64,000 bases of DNA. It comes from Streptomyces griseofuscus (GTDB lineage: Bacteria > Actinomycetota > Actinomycetes > Streptomycetales > Streptomycetaceae). Where the stretch lies: contig NZ_CP051009.1 of assembly GCF_014673495.1 (NCBI RefSeq), positions 22,414 to 86,413 of the forward strand, read 5' to 3'. The position numbers and the translations under genes were made by a program. Position 1 is the first letter of the stretch; every line of letters begins with the position of its first letter. The notes below the pieces were generated by a model. That model was not told the origin of the DNA. It did not search any database and worked only from the letters and a program-made list of their open reading frames with translations. Positions 52,434 through 60,142 of the stretch are shown here, one piece after another.

Positions 52434-52703
52434 TCACCCGCCGTTCGCGCCGGGCGTTCCGGCGGACTGTACTGCGGCGACCTTGGCCCACATCTCCGCC
52501 AGGGCGACCGCCTGCCCCACACTCAAATGCTGGTCCCTGAGGTGGTCCAGAAGCCACCGCTGCCACTCGCTGAGCTCACTAGGGGAAGAATTGCTCAGCG
52601 CCCTGGCCCGATCCTGCTCCGTCCACGCACGCTCCAGGCCGCCGGCGACCCGCGCCCAGTTGTAGGCCTGAAGTGCGGCGTCGGCACGCCGGTCCTGGTC
52701 CAT
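52434..52703 (-). CDS. Small helical protein
   Basis: 89 residues from ATG at 52703 with GAGGGGA upstream. Helical: RRADAALQAYNWARVAGGLE and LSEWQRWLLDHLRDQHLSVG. Convergent with the 2H gene. Function unknown. Confidence 0.55.
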   Translation of the reverse strand: MDQDRRADAALQAYNWARVAGGLERAWTEQDRARALSNSSPSELSEWQRWLLDHLRDQHLSVGQAVALAEMWAKVAAVQSAGTPGANGG

Positions 52704-52868
52704 CAGCAATTCCCCTCTTCCGCTGGTGGTTTGGTGCCTAGACCCTACCCACGATCGCCGTCGATCCGACCAGGCAGGACGCTGCCCCTCCTACACCTGA
52801 TGCAGACGGGCAGCACCGTGTTCGCAAACGGGAGTTGGTGGTTCCCGGGACATGGCTAAGGTGCTCGT

Positions 52869-53186
52869 ATGGACGATACGACCGCGCTACGCGAGCCGGA
52901 GACGGCCTGGGACTACGCGTTGTCGGCCGCCGACGTGCTGACGCTCTGGCGGGCCCGGGAGGTACCGGCGGTGGGCCGTGACCCGCTGAGGACTGATGTC
53001 GTGGTGCTGATCGGCAGCGCGCTGTACGCGCGGGCGCGGTCCGCCATGGTGGTCAAGGAGGACAGGTCCGTCACGGTCGAGGAGGCGGCGGCCGTGGCGG
53101 GTGCCTCGCTCGCCTACCTGCACAGCGTGCTCAGCGACACGACCTGGGATGTCCGATTGCCCGCCTCCACCGGGAATGGGCCGTGA
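52869..53186 (+). CDS. Helical hypothetical protein
   Basis: 105 residues, ATG at 52869. Mostly helical with TAWDYALSAADVLTLWRARE and VTVEEAAAVAGASLAYLHSV. Overlaps the following short ORF in another frame. No motif. Confidence 0.55.
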   Translation: MDDTTALREPETAWDYALSAADVLTLWRAREVPAVGRDPLRTDVVVLIGSALYARARSAMVVKEDRSVTVEEAAAVAGASLAYLHSVLSDTTWDVRLPASTGNGP

Positions 53187-53334
53187 GGCCTGGACCCGCC
53201 TGATCCTGGACTTCGAGCGCTTCGCGATCGCACGATGGGCCGCGCATGATGTCCTGGCCGCGTATCTGCGCGCCGCCGCCGACCCCGCGGTGAGCGTGGA
53301 AGGACGGGCGGCCGTCCTGAGGTCTGATCAGTAG
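53176..53334 (+). CDS. Possible small protein (52 aa)
   Basis: 52 residues from ATG at 53176, overlapping the previous gene by 11 bp. LILDFERFAIARWAAHDVLA suggests an amphipathic helix. Weak ribosome site; a coupled partner or a spurious ORF. Confidence 0.35.
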   Translation: MGREAWTRLILDFERFAIARWAAHDVLAAYLRAAADPAVSVEGRAAVLRSDQ

Positions 53335-53621
53335 CGCAGAGCGTTGGGTAGCCAGCGGGTGGTGGGGCCGACCACAAGCCCGCCCATGAGGCCGACCAAG
53401 CCCGACGCGCCTCCGACCACGGCTCGCCTGGGGCGCCAACTACGACACGCCGCCGCATCCGCCCACGCCGACGCTACCGCCCTGCGCCGCATGCTGGTCT
53501 TGTCCATTCGGCTGCGGTAACGCCCCGCTGGGGACCGCCTCCTTGGTGCCGACGGTCTGCTCCGAGCTCCGCCCCCTGGCCCGAGGCCGGGGAGCCGTCC
53601 GGGCCGCTCGACCCAGCGCCT

Positions 53622-53900
53622 CGGTCGGCCAGGAGCGCGGGGTTGCGACAAGGGTTGCGCCTGGCTGTTGCGAAGGAGGTTGCACCAAGGGTTGCGCCTA
53701 CTGTTGCGCGACCCAATGGACCACCTCCGCGTTCGCGCAGCTCACCACGCGATTTCGCCATGGTCGGAGCGCTGACATCCCCGTTGCGGCCGCTTGACCC
53801 ATGTCCCCTGGCTGGTGTGAAGGAGGAAGGGACGGGCGGGATGGGCGCCGCGGCCACGGCCGGGGACCGGGGCGCGCTCAGCACGGTCGCGCGTCGGCCG
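53622..53900. repeat. Duplicated ~280-bp segment, copy 1, with six GTTGCG repeats
   Basis: GTTGCG (one GTTGCA) starts at 53642, 53654, 53667, 53679, 53691 and 53703, spacing 12-13-12-12-12. The segment aligns along most of its length with 56131-56407, including a CCACG..TGG stem and a GTGAAGGAGGAAGG box. The 13-bp step breaks any reading frame, so the spacing is unlikely to be protein-driven. Nothing else in 53335-54014 looks like an intact gene. Confidence 0.7.
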
Positions 53901-53924
53901 AGCCGCCCACCCCGGCCCGAACCC

Positions 53925-54014
53925 GTTGTCGACCTCATGACGGCCCTGCAGCAGAGCGTCGATGAGGCCCGGACCGCCCGGCATCCCACGAAGGCTGACC
54001 GGAAGGGCAAGTGA
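53925..54014 (+). pseudogene. Fragment of a ku gene (3' end)
   Basis: The last 29 codons of an open frame read VVDLMTALQQSVDEARTARH, the conserved C-terminal helix of bacterial Ku (compare ILDLMSALQESV in the intact ku of this window). The upstream part of the frame is the duplicated repeat segment, so this is a truncated ku tail. Confidence 0.6.
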
Positions 54015-54260
54015 TCAGCCCGCCCATCCGATGTCGCGGACCTCGATCGCCCCGGCGTGCGGCATGAACTGGATCCAGCACCGCCGGCCGAACGCCTCCC
54101 GGATCTCCTCCACGGAGCCCGGGTCGCGGACATCGGGCCAGGCCCGCGGATCCATCCGCGCGACCTCCACGAGCGCCATCACCTCCCGCCGCGCCCGGTC
54201 GTTGGGCAGCTGCGCCATGACCTCCACCGCGAGCTCCTCCACCACCACGCCGTACCGCAT
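54015..54260 (-). CDS. Small hypothetical protein
   Basis: 81 residues from ATG at 54260 after a G-rich box. VVVEELAVEVMAQLPNDRAR (helical) and RRCWIQFMPHAGAIEVRDIG (strands). The layout of two helices plus strands is reminiscent of small toxins of the RelE type, but key residues are not clear. Unassigned. Confidence 0.5.
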   Translation of the reverse strand: MRYGVVVEELAVEVMAQLPNDRARREVMALVEVARMDPRAWPDVRDPGSVEEIREAFGRRCWIQFMPHAGAIEVRDIGWAG

Positions 54261-54409
54261 CCTGCACCCCCCCCGTGTGATCGACTCGGGGAGCAGCGTA
54301 CGGAGGAACCGACGATCGCGTTCCGGCCTGTGGATAACCCGGATCGAGGGAGGTCCAGGCGCCGGACGGCGGCGAGGGGTACACGGGCTGTTGGAGCCAC
54401 ACCGAGCGG

Positions 54410-54706
54410 GTGCTGCTGACCTACGAGCAGGTGCGCGCCTACGAGCTGCCCGCGACCGAGGGCAAGCGGGGCGATCCGAGGTGGCCGGCCTTCGCCGACC
54501 GCTACGGCTTTGACCCCCGCCGCCCGGTGCAGTGGGAGGTGGAGGCGCTGGAGCCGGCCGAACTCCAGCGCTTGGTCCTCGCCGCTGTCGACCCGTACAT
54601 CGACGGCGACGTCCTCGCCCGGCAGGTCGCCCGCGAGGAACAGCAGCGCCGCGCCCTGGAGGAGTTCGTGGGCCGGTGGGGCGCGGCGAGCGAGGGACCG
54701 GCTTAG
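54410..54706 (+). CDS. Hypothetical protein (intact copy of duplicated gene)
   Basis: 98 residues from GTG at 54410. YEQVRAYELPATEGKRGDPR, FADRYGFDPRRPVQWEVEAL and a C-terminal helix LARQVAREEQQRRALEEFVG. A truncated near-identical copy is at 49572-49847. No motif recognised. Overlaps the convergent gene by 4 bp. Confidence 0.6.
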   Translation: MLLTYEQVRAYELPATEGKRGDPRWPAFADRYGFDPRRPVQWEVEALEPAELQRLVLAAVDPYIDGDVLARQVAREEQQRRALEEFVGRWGAASEGPA

Positions 54707-55044
54707 CGCTGTACGGGGGCCTGCGCGGCTTGGGCGAAGTGCAGCACGACGGCCTTGGCCCCGGCGGCGAGTTCGTCCGACAGGTCACTGCTGCGCGGGT
54801 GGGTGGGGTGGTTCTTCACCCAGATCATGGAGAACTTGATGATCTGGTCGATGTCGCTGGGACGCAGCAGGATCGCGTCGCCGGTGTGGAGCGGCTCGGG
54901 CTGGCGGTGCTGCCACAGCCGGTAAAAGCGGCCCTCGACGTCGTTGAATCCGAGGTGCCGGTCACCATGCGGGTTGATCAGGTGGGTGGTGAAGGGCAGA
55001 TCGTTCGGGCCCGGCTGCCAGGGCTGCTCCGGCTGGCTCAACAT
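54703..55044 (-). CDS. Hypothetical protein
   Basis: 113 residues from ATG at 55044. NDLPFTTHLINPHGDRHLGF and YRLWQHRQPEPLHTGDAILL suggest a beta-rich small domain. Soluble. Not recognised. Confidence 0.55.
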   Translation of the reverse strand: MLSQPEQPWQPGPNDLPFTTHLINPHGDRHLGFNDVEGRFYRLWQHRQPEPLHTGDAILLRPSDIDQIIKFSMIWVKNHPTHPRSSDLSDELAAGAKAVVLHFAQAAQAPVQR

Positions 55045-55157
55045 GTCCTCCGTCGGTACGCGGTGATCACAACGGTGCCGAGTTTGTCAGCGCCGGGCGA
55101 GGGCGGTCCGGGCTTCCGGCCACTTCGGCCGCTGTGGGCCGACGGGTGCGCGACAGG

Positions 55158-55583
55158 TCAACGGCGGCGGCCGATCGTGCCGCGGCCCAGGGCGTAGGGA
55201 GCCACGCAGAAGGCGGCGACGTTGCAGGCGACGATCAGGGTGAGGAACAGCCAGTAGGCGAAGCCGTGTCCGTCGGAGGAGGCGAGGAGGGATCCGTAGG
55301 TGAGGCTGACGAGGATGCCGGTGCTGGCGAGCCCGGCCGCCCAGCCCAGCGCGCTGATGCCGATGCCGAGACCGATGAAGGACCAGAACAGGGCGGGACC
55401 GGCAAGGACCGCGATGGCCAGGAACAGCGGTGCGGTGATGTCCCGGTCGCCGATGTAGTCCATGAGCTGAGGGATGGAGATGAAGGCCCATAAGCCGGTG
55501 TAGGCGACGCCGATGACGACGGCGACGATCGAGATCACGCGGGAGGCGCGGGTGGCGGGCGTGGCGTTCACGGCGTCGGTCAT
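55158..55583 (-). CDS. Four-helix membrane protein
   Basis: 141 residues from ATG at 55583 with GAGGGAG upstream. Four hydrophobic segments (ISIVAVVIGVAYTGLWAFI; LFLAIAVLAGPALFWSFIG; ISALGWAAGLASTGILVSL; WLFLTLIVACNVAAFCVAP). No functional residues stand out; an integral membrane protein of unknown role. Confidence 0.65.
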   Translation of the reverse strand: MTDAVNATPATRASRVISIVAVVIGVAYTGLWAFISIPQLMDYIGDRDITAPLFLAIAVLAGPALFWSFIGLGIGISALGWAAGLASTGILVSLTYGSLLASSDGHGFAYWLFLTLIVACNVAAFCVAPYALGRGTIGRRR

Positions 55584-55882
55584 GAGGCTGTGGTCTCCCT
55601 CTACTGGCGGCGGACAGGGTGATCGGCTCCGTTCCGGTATAGCCGACACAGACCACAAGGAGGCGCGCTTCGGGGCAAGGCACCCAGGACCCGCGCAGAA
55701 CGCGCCACCTCGAAGCGGGTGACTCAGCCATGCCGCCCCTGGTCCCACAGGCCGTCCGTGTCCGCGTACCACCACGGTCGGGGCGACCACAGACCCGACC
55801 ACGCCGGGCCGTGCCCCGACCACCGCCAGGATCGGGAGCGTCCGAAGTGACACGTAATTCGAACAAGCGATCTAATGCGGGT

Positions 55883-56119
55883 ATGGACGCGACCGACTTC
55901 CCCGACGACCTGGTGCAGACGCAAGCCGCCTGGAACGCCACCTACGACGCGCTCGCCGCATCCCGCCCCCGCGACACCACCGCCCTGCGCCGCCGCCTGC
56001 TGCTCCTGTCCGTACGGCTGTGGTGGCACCCCTACTGGCAGACCGTCCCCTCGGTGCCGGCGGCACGGTCCGAGCTGCGCCACCTCGCCCGCGCCCACGG
56101 AGCCGCCCGGGCCGCGTGA
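55883..56119 (+). CDS. Small hypothetical protein
   Basis: 78 residues, ATG at 55883 following an AT-richer patch (55848-55880). DFPDDLVQTQAAWNATYDAL and LRRRLLLLSVRLWWHPYW. Typical of small Streptomyces hypothetical proteins; function unknown. Confidence 0.55.
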   Translation: MDATDFPDDLVQTQAAWNATYDALAASRPRDTTALRRRLLLLSVRLWWHPYWQTVPSVPAARSELRHLARAHGAARAA

Positions 56120-56130
56120 CCGGCCGTCCC

Positions 56131-56407
56131 GGTCGACCAGGAGCACGAGGTTGCGCTGGGGGTTGCGCCTATCTGTTGCGCTGGAGGTTGCGCCAAGGGT
56201 TGCGCTAGGTGTTGCGCGGCCCGCAGGACCCCTCCCGTGTCCGCGCAGGTCACCACGCCGTTTTGCCGTGGTCGGGGTGCTGGCATCCCCGTTGCGGCTG
56301 CTCTGCCCATGTCCCTTGGCTGGAGTGAAGGAGGAAGGGACGGGCGGAATGGGCGGCGCGGCCGCGGCCGGGGATCGGGGCGCGCTCAGCCGGTTGCGCG
56401 TCGGCCG
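56131..56407. repeat. Duplicated ~280-bp segment, copy 2, with six GTTGCG repeats
   Basis: GTTGCG starts at 56150, 56162, 56175, 56187, 56199 and 56211, the same 12-13-12-12-12 spacing as copy 1 at 53622-53900. It ends ~210 bp upstream of the ABC-3C operon and may regulate it. The rest of the 56120-56620 gap shows no gene. Confidence 0.7.
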
Positions 56408-56620
56408 GGGCCGCCGCGCCTCGCCGCCGTCAGCCCGGCGGCGGAGCGGGACGGAAGTCGCCGGCGCCCTGGTGCTGTCTGGTGTTCCTCGCGCGCGACG
56501 TCGGGGCCGCGCGCGACCGTGCACGTTGTGCTCCCAGCCCTTCACGATGGGCGAGCGGGAATGATAAGACTACGTTGCGTGATCATGCGTGACGGCTCAG
56601 TGCCGGGGGGGCGGTGAAGT

Positions 56621-57757
56621 GTGGCTGGGGAGCTTGAGCCAGGCAGTGATGGGGCGAGGCCGGTCTTCGAGAACATTCCGGAGCCGGACTCACCTCCGGT
56701 GGTGGTCACCGTTCCGCAGGGCGCTCCTACTTTCACCCCGCAGCAGCTCCTGGCCCACGTCTACAAGGCCGATGACTGGGAGGACTTCACTGTCGAATGG
56801 GTTCGTGCGCTCGGTCTGTGGAACGGGTGCCCTTACCTTCGAGTGAAAAGAATGGGCGGTGCAGGCGACCGAGGTGCGGACGTCGCGGCCTGCCTGACTC
56901 CTCAGGGCACCGCTGGCGAGTGGCACTGCTACCAGTGCAAGCACTACAGCAAGGCGCTGACGCAGAGCGATGCGTGGCCCGAGATGGTCAAGATCTTCAC
57001 GGCGAAGGTGCTGGGCGAGTACGAGCTGCCCACTCGGTACGTCTTCGTGGCACCGAAGATCGGCCAGACCCTGGATCGGCTCCTCCTCCACCCCCCGAAA
57101 CTGAAGAAGGATTTCCTCGAAGCCTGGGACAAGGCGGACTCCAAGCTTGGGGCGGACCTTGACCCGGCCGTACGCCAGGCGGTTGGGGACCTCGCTCGAC
57201 AGACAGAATTCTCGATGTTCGAGGCCGCGGACATCGAGAACATCCTTGAGCTGCACGCCACGACCCCGCATCACGTACGGCGCTTCCCAGAGCAGCTCAA
57301 GCCGCGTCCAGAGGCTGATCCGGCGCCCGCAGAGCAGAGGGCTGACGAGGCCGTATACGTGCAGAAGCTCCTGGACGTCTACAACGAAAAGTACGGCCTG
57401 AGCCTGGAGACTCTTGCCCAGGCTCGCGAGCACGAGCGGGTCAACCGGCACCTGTCCCGCCAGCGGGAGGCATTCTTCCACGCAGACGCGCTGCGGCTCT
57501 TCGCCCGCGATAGCGTCCCCGAGGCCACCTACAAGAAGATCGAGACGAACCTGTACAACGCTGTGGTCGACATCGAGGACCGCGACTACAACTGCGGACA
57601 CGATCGCCTTGACGCCGTAATAGACGCTGCTGCAGCCCACCAGCCCAATCCGCACAACATCCTCGCCGCCGTCGTGGAAGTCATCGACCTCAAAGGTCTC
57701 TGCCACCATCTGGCGAACAACCACAAGCTGACCTGGTGCAAAGGGGAGTCCGCGTGA
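56621..57757 (+). CDS. ABC-3C-like system effector with nuclease-like N terminus
   Basis: 378 residues, GTG after GGGGGG. The N-terminal ~150 residues fit a PD-(D/E)xK (Mrr-like) fold: Glu54 in DDWEDF, Asp87 in GADVAA and the Gln105-x-Lys107 pair in WHCYQCKHY. The C-terminal half (EQRADEAVYVQKLLDVYNEK; ETNLYNAVVDIEDRDYNCGH) resembles the shared C-terminal domain of ABC-three-component effectors. First of three coupled genes. Probably cuts DNA when released by the ATPase partner (inference). Confidence 0.75.
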   Translation: MAGELEPGSDGARPVFENIPEPDSPPVVVTVPQGAPTFTPQQLLAHVYKADDWEDFTVEWVRALGLWNGCPYLRVKRMGGAGDRGADVAACLTPQGTAGEWHCYQCKHYSKALTQSDAWPEMVKIFTAKVLGEYELPTRYVFVAPKIGQTLDRLLLHPPKLKKDFLEAWDKADSKLGADLDPAVRQAVGDLARQTEFSMFEAADIENILELHATTPHHVRRFPEQLKPRPEADPAPAEQRADEAVYVQKLLDVYNEKYGLSLETLAQAREHERVNRHLSRQREAFFHADALRLFARDSVPEATYKKIETNLYNAVVDIEDRDYNCGHDRLDAVIDAAAAHQPNPHNILAAVVEVIDLKGLCHHLANNHKLTWCKGESA

Positions 57758-58236
57758 ATCCTCTCAACAGCCCCCTGGAAGTTGGCATCCGCGCCCTGGT
57801 TCTGCTGTCCGAGACTTTCCCCCGCCGCCTGGACGTCGCCCAGCTCGTCTACCTCGACCATGCGATGCTCCACAGCGGCGACCTCACCGCCGGCCCGTCC
57901 AGTCTCCACCCCGACCTTCCCGTCGGTCCTGGCGAACTCGGCATGCGACGGCGCCTCATTGAACAGGGACTCGTTGTGCTGATGCGTGCCGGGCTGGCCG
58001 ACATGAACGCCACCGACGACGGCTTCCTCTACGGGGCCACAGAGGAGGCTGCCAGCTTCCTTAACGTCCTGGAAGCTCCCTACGTCGGACTGCTCACGGA
58101 GCGGGCCTCCTGGCTGGTCAGCACTTACATGCACGAAGAAACGGACGTCCGCGACGGCATGAAGCAGATCACCCAGCGCTGGTTCGACCGCCTCACTGCT
58201 GACGCTCCTCACCCAGCCGAAGGGGATGTGCTGTGA
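57754..58236 (+). CDS. ABC-3C middle component
   Basis: 160 residues from GTG at 57754 overlapping the effector stop; AAGGGGAG upstream. NPLNSPLEVGIRALVLLSET and LDVAQLVYLDHAMLHSGDL, then MRRRLIEQGLVVLM, match the small middle component (MC2 type) found between effector and ATPase in ABC-3C operons. Winged-helix-like; thought to bridge the other two proteins. Confidence 0.7.
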   Translation: MNPLNSPLEVGIRALVLLSETFPRRLDVAQLVYLDHAMLHSGDLTAGPSSLHPDLPVGPGELGMRRRLIEQGLVVLMRAGLADMNATDDGFLYGATEEAASFLNVLEAPYVGLLTERASWLVSTYMHEETDVRDGMKQITQRWFDRLTADAPHPAEGDVL

Positions 58237-60080
58237 ACAGGCTGACGCTGGTACACCTGACATTCCTCGGAGTGGGCAAGCCTCCCTCGACCGTTGAGTT
58301 CAGCCCGGGCCTGACAGTCATCTACGGCGCTTCCGAGCGCGGCAAGTCCTACGTCGAGAAGGCCGTGGACTACATGCTCGGTGCCAGCGAGCTCAAGCCC
58401 ATCCCGGAGGACAAGGGCTACAGCCGCATCCTGCTCGGGCTCCGAGCAGACGACGGCAGGGTCCTGACCCTCTCCCGTGGGCTCGCGGACAGCACCATCG
58501 ACGTGTTCAACAGTGACCTGCGCCAGCTCACCACGGCGCCGGCCGACGCCACGGTCAGTTTCAAGCACAGCTCGACCTCCCAGCGGAACATCTCCCGATA
58601 CCTCCTCAAGGTGCTGGGGATCGACGGGCTGAAGATCCTCAAGAACTCCCGCGGCGAAGTACGGCTGCTCAACTTCCGGGACCTGGCTCGGCTGTCAGTC
58701 ATCAATGACTCGCGTATGGGCGGCGAGCGGTCTCCGGTCCTCGCCACAGGGATGCCGCAGAACGAGACCGGCGAGAAGTCAGTCCTCAAGCTCCTCCTTA
58801 CAGGGCAGGACGAACCAGTCGGCCCGACCGCGCCAGGCACTGTGGAGAAGAAGGTCGGCAAAGGCCAGGCCGAGATCCTAGACCGCCTCATCGACGACAG
58901 CCGTGCAAAGCTCACCATCGCTGCGAACCAGTCCGAGCTACGTGAGCAGTTGGCCCGCCTACAAGGCTCATTGGACAACGCCACTTCTCGATCCGGTCAG
59001 CTCATGGCTTCCCGATCCGCGCTCATGCAGCGTCGCCGCGTCATCGAAGCAGGCGATCGCGCCAATCAGCAGCGCGCCAGCGAAGTGCGTCAACTCCTAT
59101 CCCGGTTCTCACTGCTGCGCGAGCAGTACGAGTCAGACCTCGAACGCCTGCGCATGGTCGGCGAAGCAGGGAATCTATTGGGCTACTTCCAAACCGGCAC
59201 CTGCGTCTTCTGCGGGGCAGAGCCAGAGCATCAGCACCCTGGGCATCACCTTGCTGAGACAACACAACTGGTGGCAGCTGTTGCCGCCGAGACCCGGAAG
59301 ACCACCGAGCTGCACCGTGACCTTCTCAGCACGATCGAAGACCTTGACGCTCAAACGGCAGATCTGAACGCGGAGAGCGCCCGCCACGATGACCAGCTCA
59401 CAGCCATCGACAGTGAACTGCGCGCTCTTGAGGAGCAGCTCGCACCACTCACGACCGACACCAGCGAAGTTTTCGCAGCGCGCTCACGCCTGGAGCAGGA
59501 GCTAGCCATCCACGCCCAGATCGAGCAGCTCGAAGAGATGAAGGCATCACTGCCGAATGTCCTGCCCGTCCCACCGCCAGCCAGGCCAGACAGCATTCCC
59601 GCTGCCGACATCTCAGACTTCGAGCAGGCGATTCACCAGACGCTTGAAGCTTGGCATGTCCCCGGAGAGAACCGCGTCATCTACGACCCGTCCAGTGCAG
59701 AGATCGCAGTCGATGGTCGCCCCCGGGGGAGCCGAGGCCAGGGGATGCGGTCCATCATCCACGCGGCTTTCGCCGTATCGCTGGCACGCCGCAACAAGGC
59801 TCGCGGCCTGATCCACCCCGGATTCGTGATGCTCGACTCACCCGTCGTCACTTTCCGACAGGCCGAGAACCGGGAAGCCGATCCAGAGCTGATGACCTAC
59901 GACGTGGTCGAACACTTCTACCGAGACCTGCTTGACGACCCCCCAAGCCAGGTCATCATCATCGAAAACGGCACTCCTCCCGCCGCCATCACCGAACGTG
60001 CCAGGATCTACGCCTTCAGCGTCGACGGTTCAGAGCGTTTCGGCTTCTTCCCCCCACAAGATCAGACACTTACGGACTGA
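58233..60080 (+). CDS. ABC-3C SMC-like ATPase
   Basis: 615 residues from GTG overlapping the previous stop. N-terminal ATPase half with Walker A GASERGKS (32-39), then a coiled-coil (EILDRLIDDSRAKLTIAANQ; LREQLARLQGSL). A hinge carries CVFC (Cys324, Cys327) and clustered His (EPEHQHPGHH), like a zinc hook. The second coil is followed by the C-terminal ATPase half with Walker B-like GFVMLDSPVV (~residue 535). Resembles DUF3732/SMC-type ATPases of three-component conflict systems. Likely senses invading DNA or its products and controls the nuclease. Confidence 0.75.
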   Translation: MNRLTLVHLTFLGVGKPPSTVEFSPGLTVIYGASERGKSYVEKAVDYMLGASELKPIPEDKGYSRILLGLRADDGRVLTLSRGLADSTIDVFNSDLRQLTTAPADATVSFKHSSTSQRNISRYLLKVLGIDGLKILKNSRGEVRLLNFRDLARLSVINDSRMGGERSPVLATGMPQNETGEKSVLKLLLTGQDEPVGPTAPGTVEKKVGKGQAEILDRLIDDSRAKLTIAANQSELREQLARLQGSLDNATSRSGQLMASRSALMQRRRVIEAGDRANQQRASEVRQLLSRFSLLREQYESDLERLRMVGEAGNLLGYFQTGTCVFCGAEPEHQHPGHHLAETTQLVAAVAAETRKTTELHRDLLSTIEDLDAQTADLNAESARHDDQLTAIDSELRALEEQLAPLTTDTSEVFAARSRLEQELAIHAQIEQLEEMKASLPNVLPVPPPARPDSIPAADISDFEQAIHQTLEAWHVPGENRVIYDPSSAEIAVDGRPRGSRGQGMRSIIHAAFAVSLARRNKARGLIHPGFVMLDSPVVTFRQAENREADPELMTYDVVEHFYRDLLDDPPSQVIIIENGTPPAAITERARIYAFSVDGSERFGFFPPQDQTLTD

Positions 60081-60090
60081 ACACTAGAAT

Positions 60091-60134
60091 GGGGGTGTGG
60101 CCGACCGCTGTTTGCGGCGGTCGGCCACACCCCC
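60091..60134. terminator. Bidirectional GC hairpin terminator
   Basis: Perfect 18-bp arms (GGGGGTGTGGCCGACCGC / complement) around an 8-nt loop, between the convergent ABC-3C ATPase and helicase genes. Confidence 0.8.
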
Positions 60135-60142
60135 AACGAGCG

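Noticed and set aside
53474..54133. Antisense frame through GTTGCG array copy 1 with a similar-looking frame at copy 2 (55724-56545)
   Set aside because: Similar peptides arise because the DNA is duplicated; the conserved 13-bp step and lack of starts or ribosome sites argue against coding.
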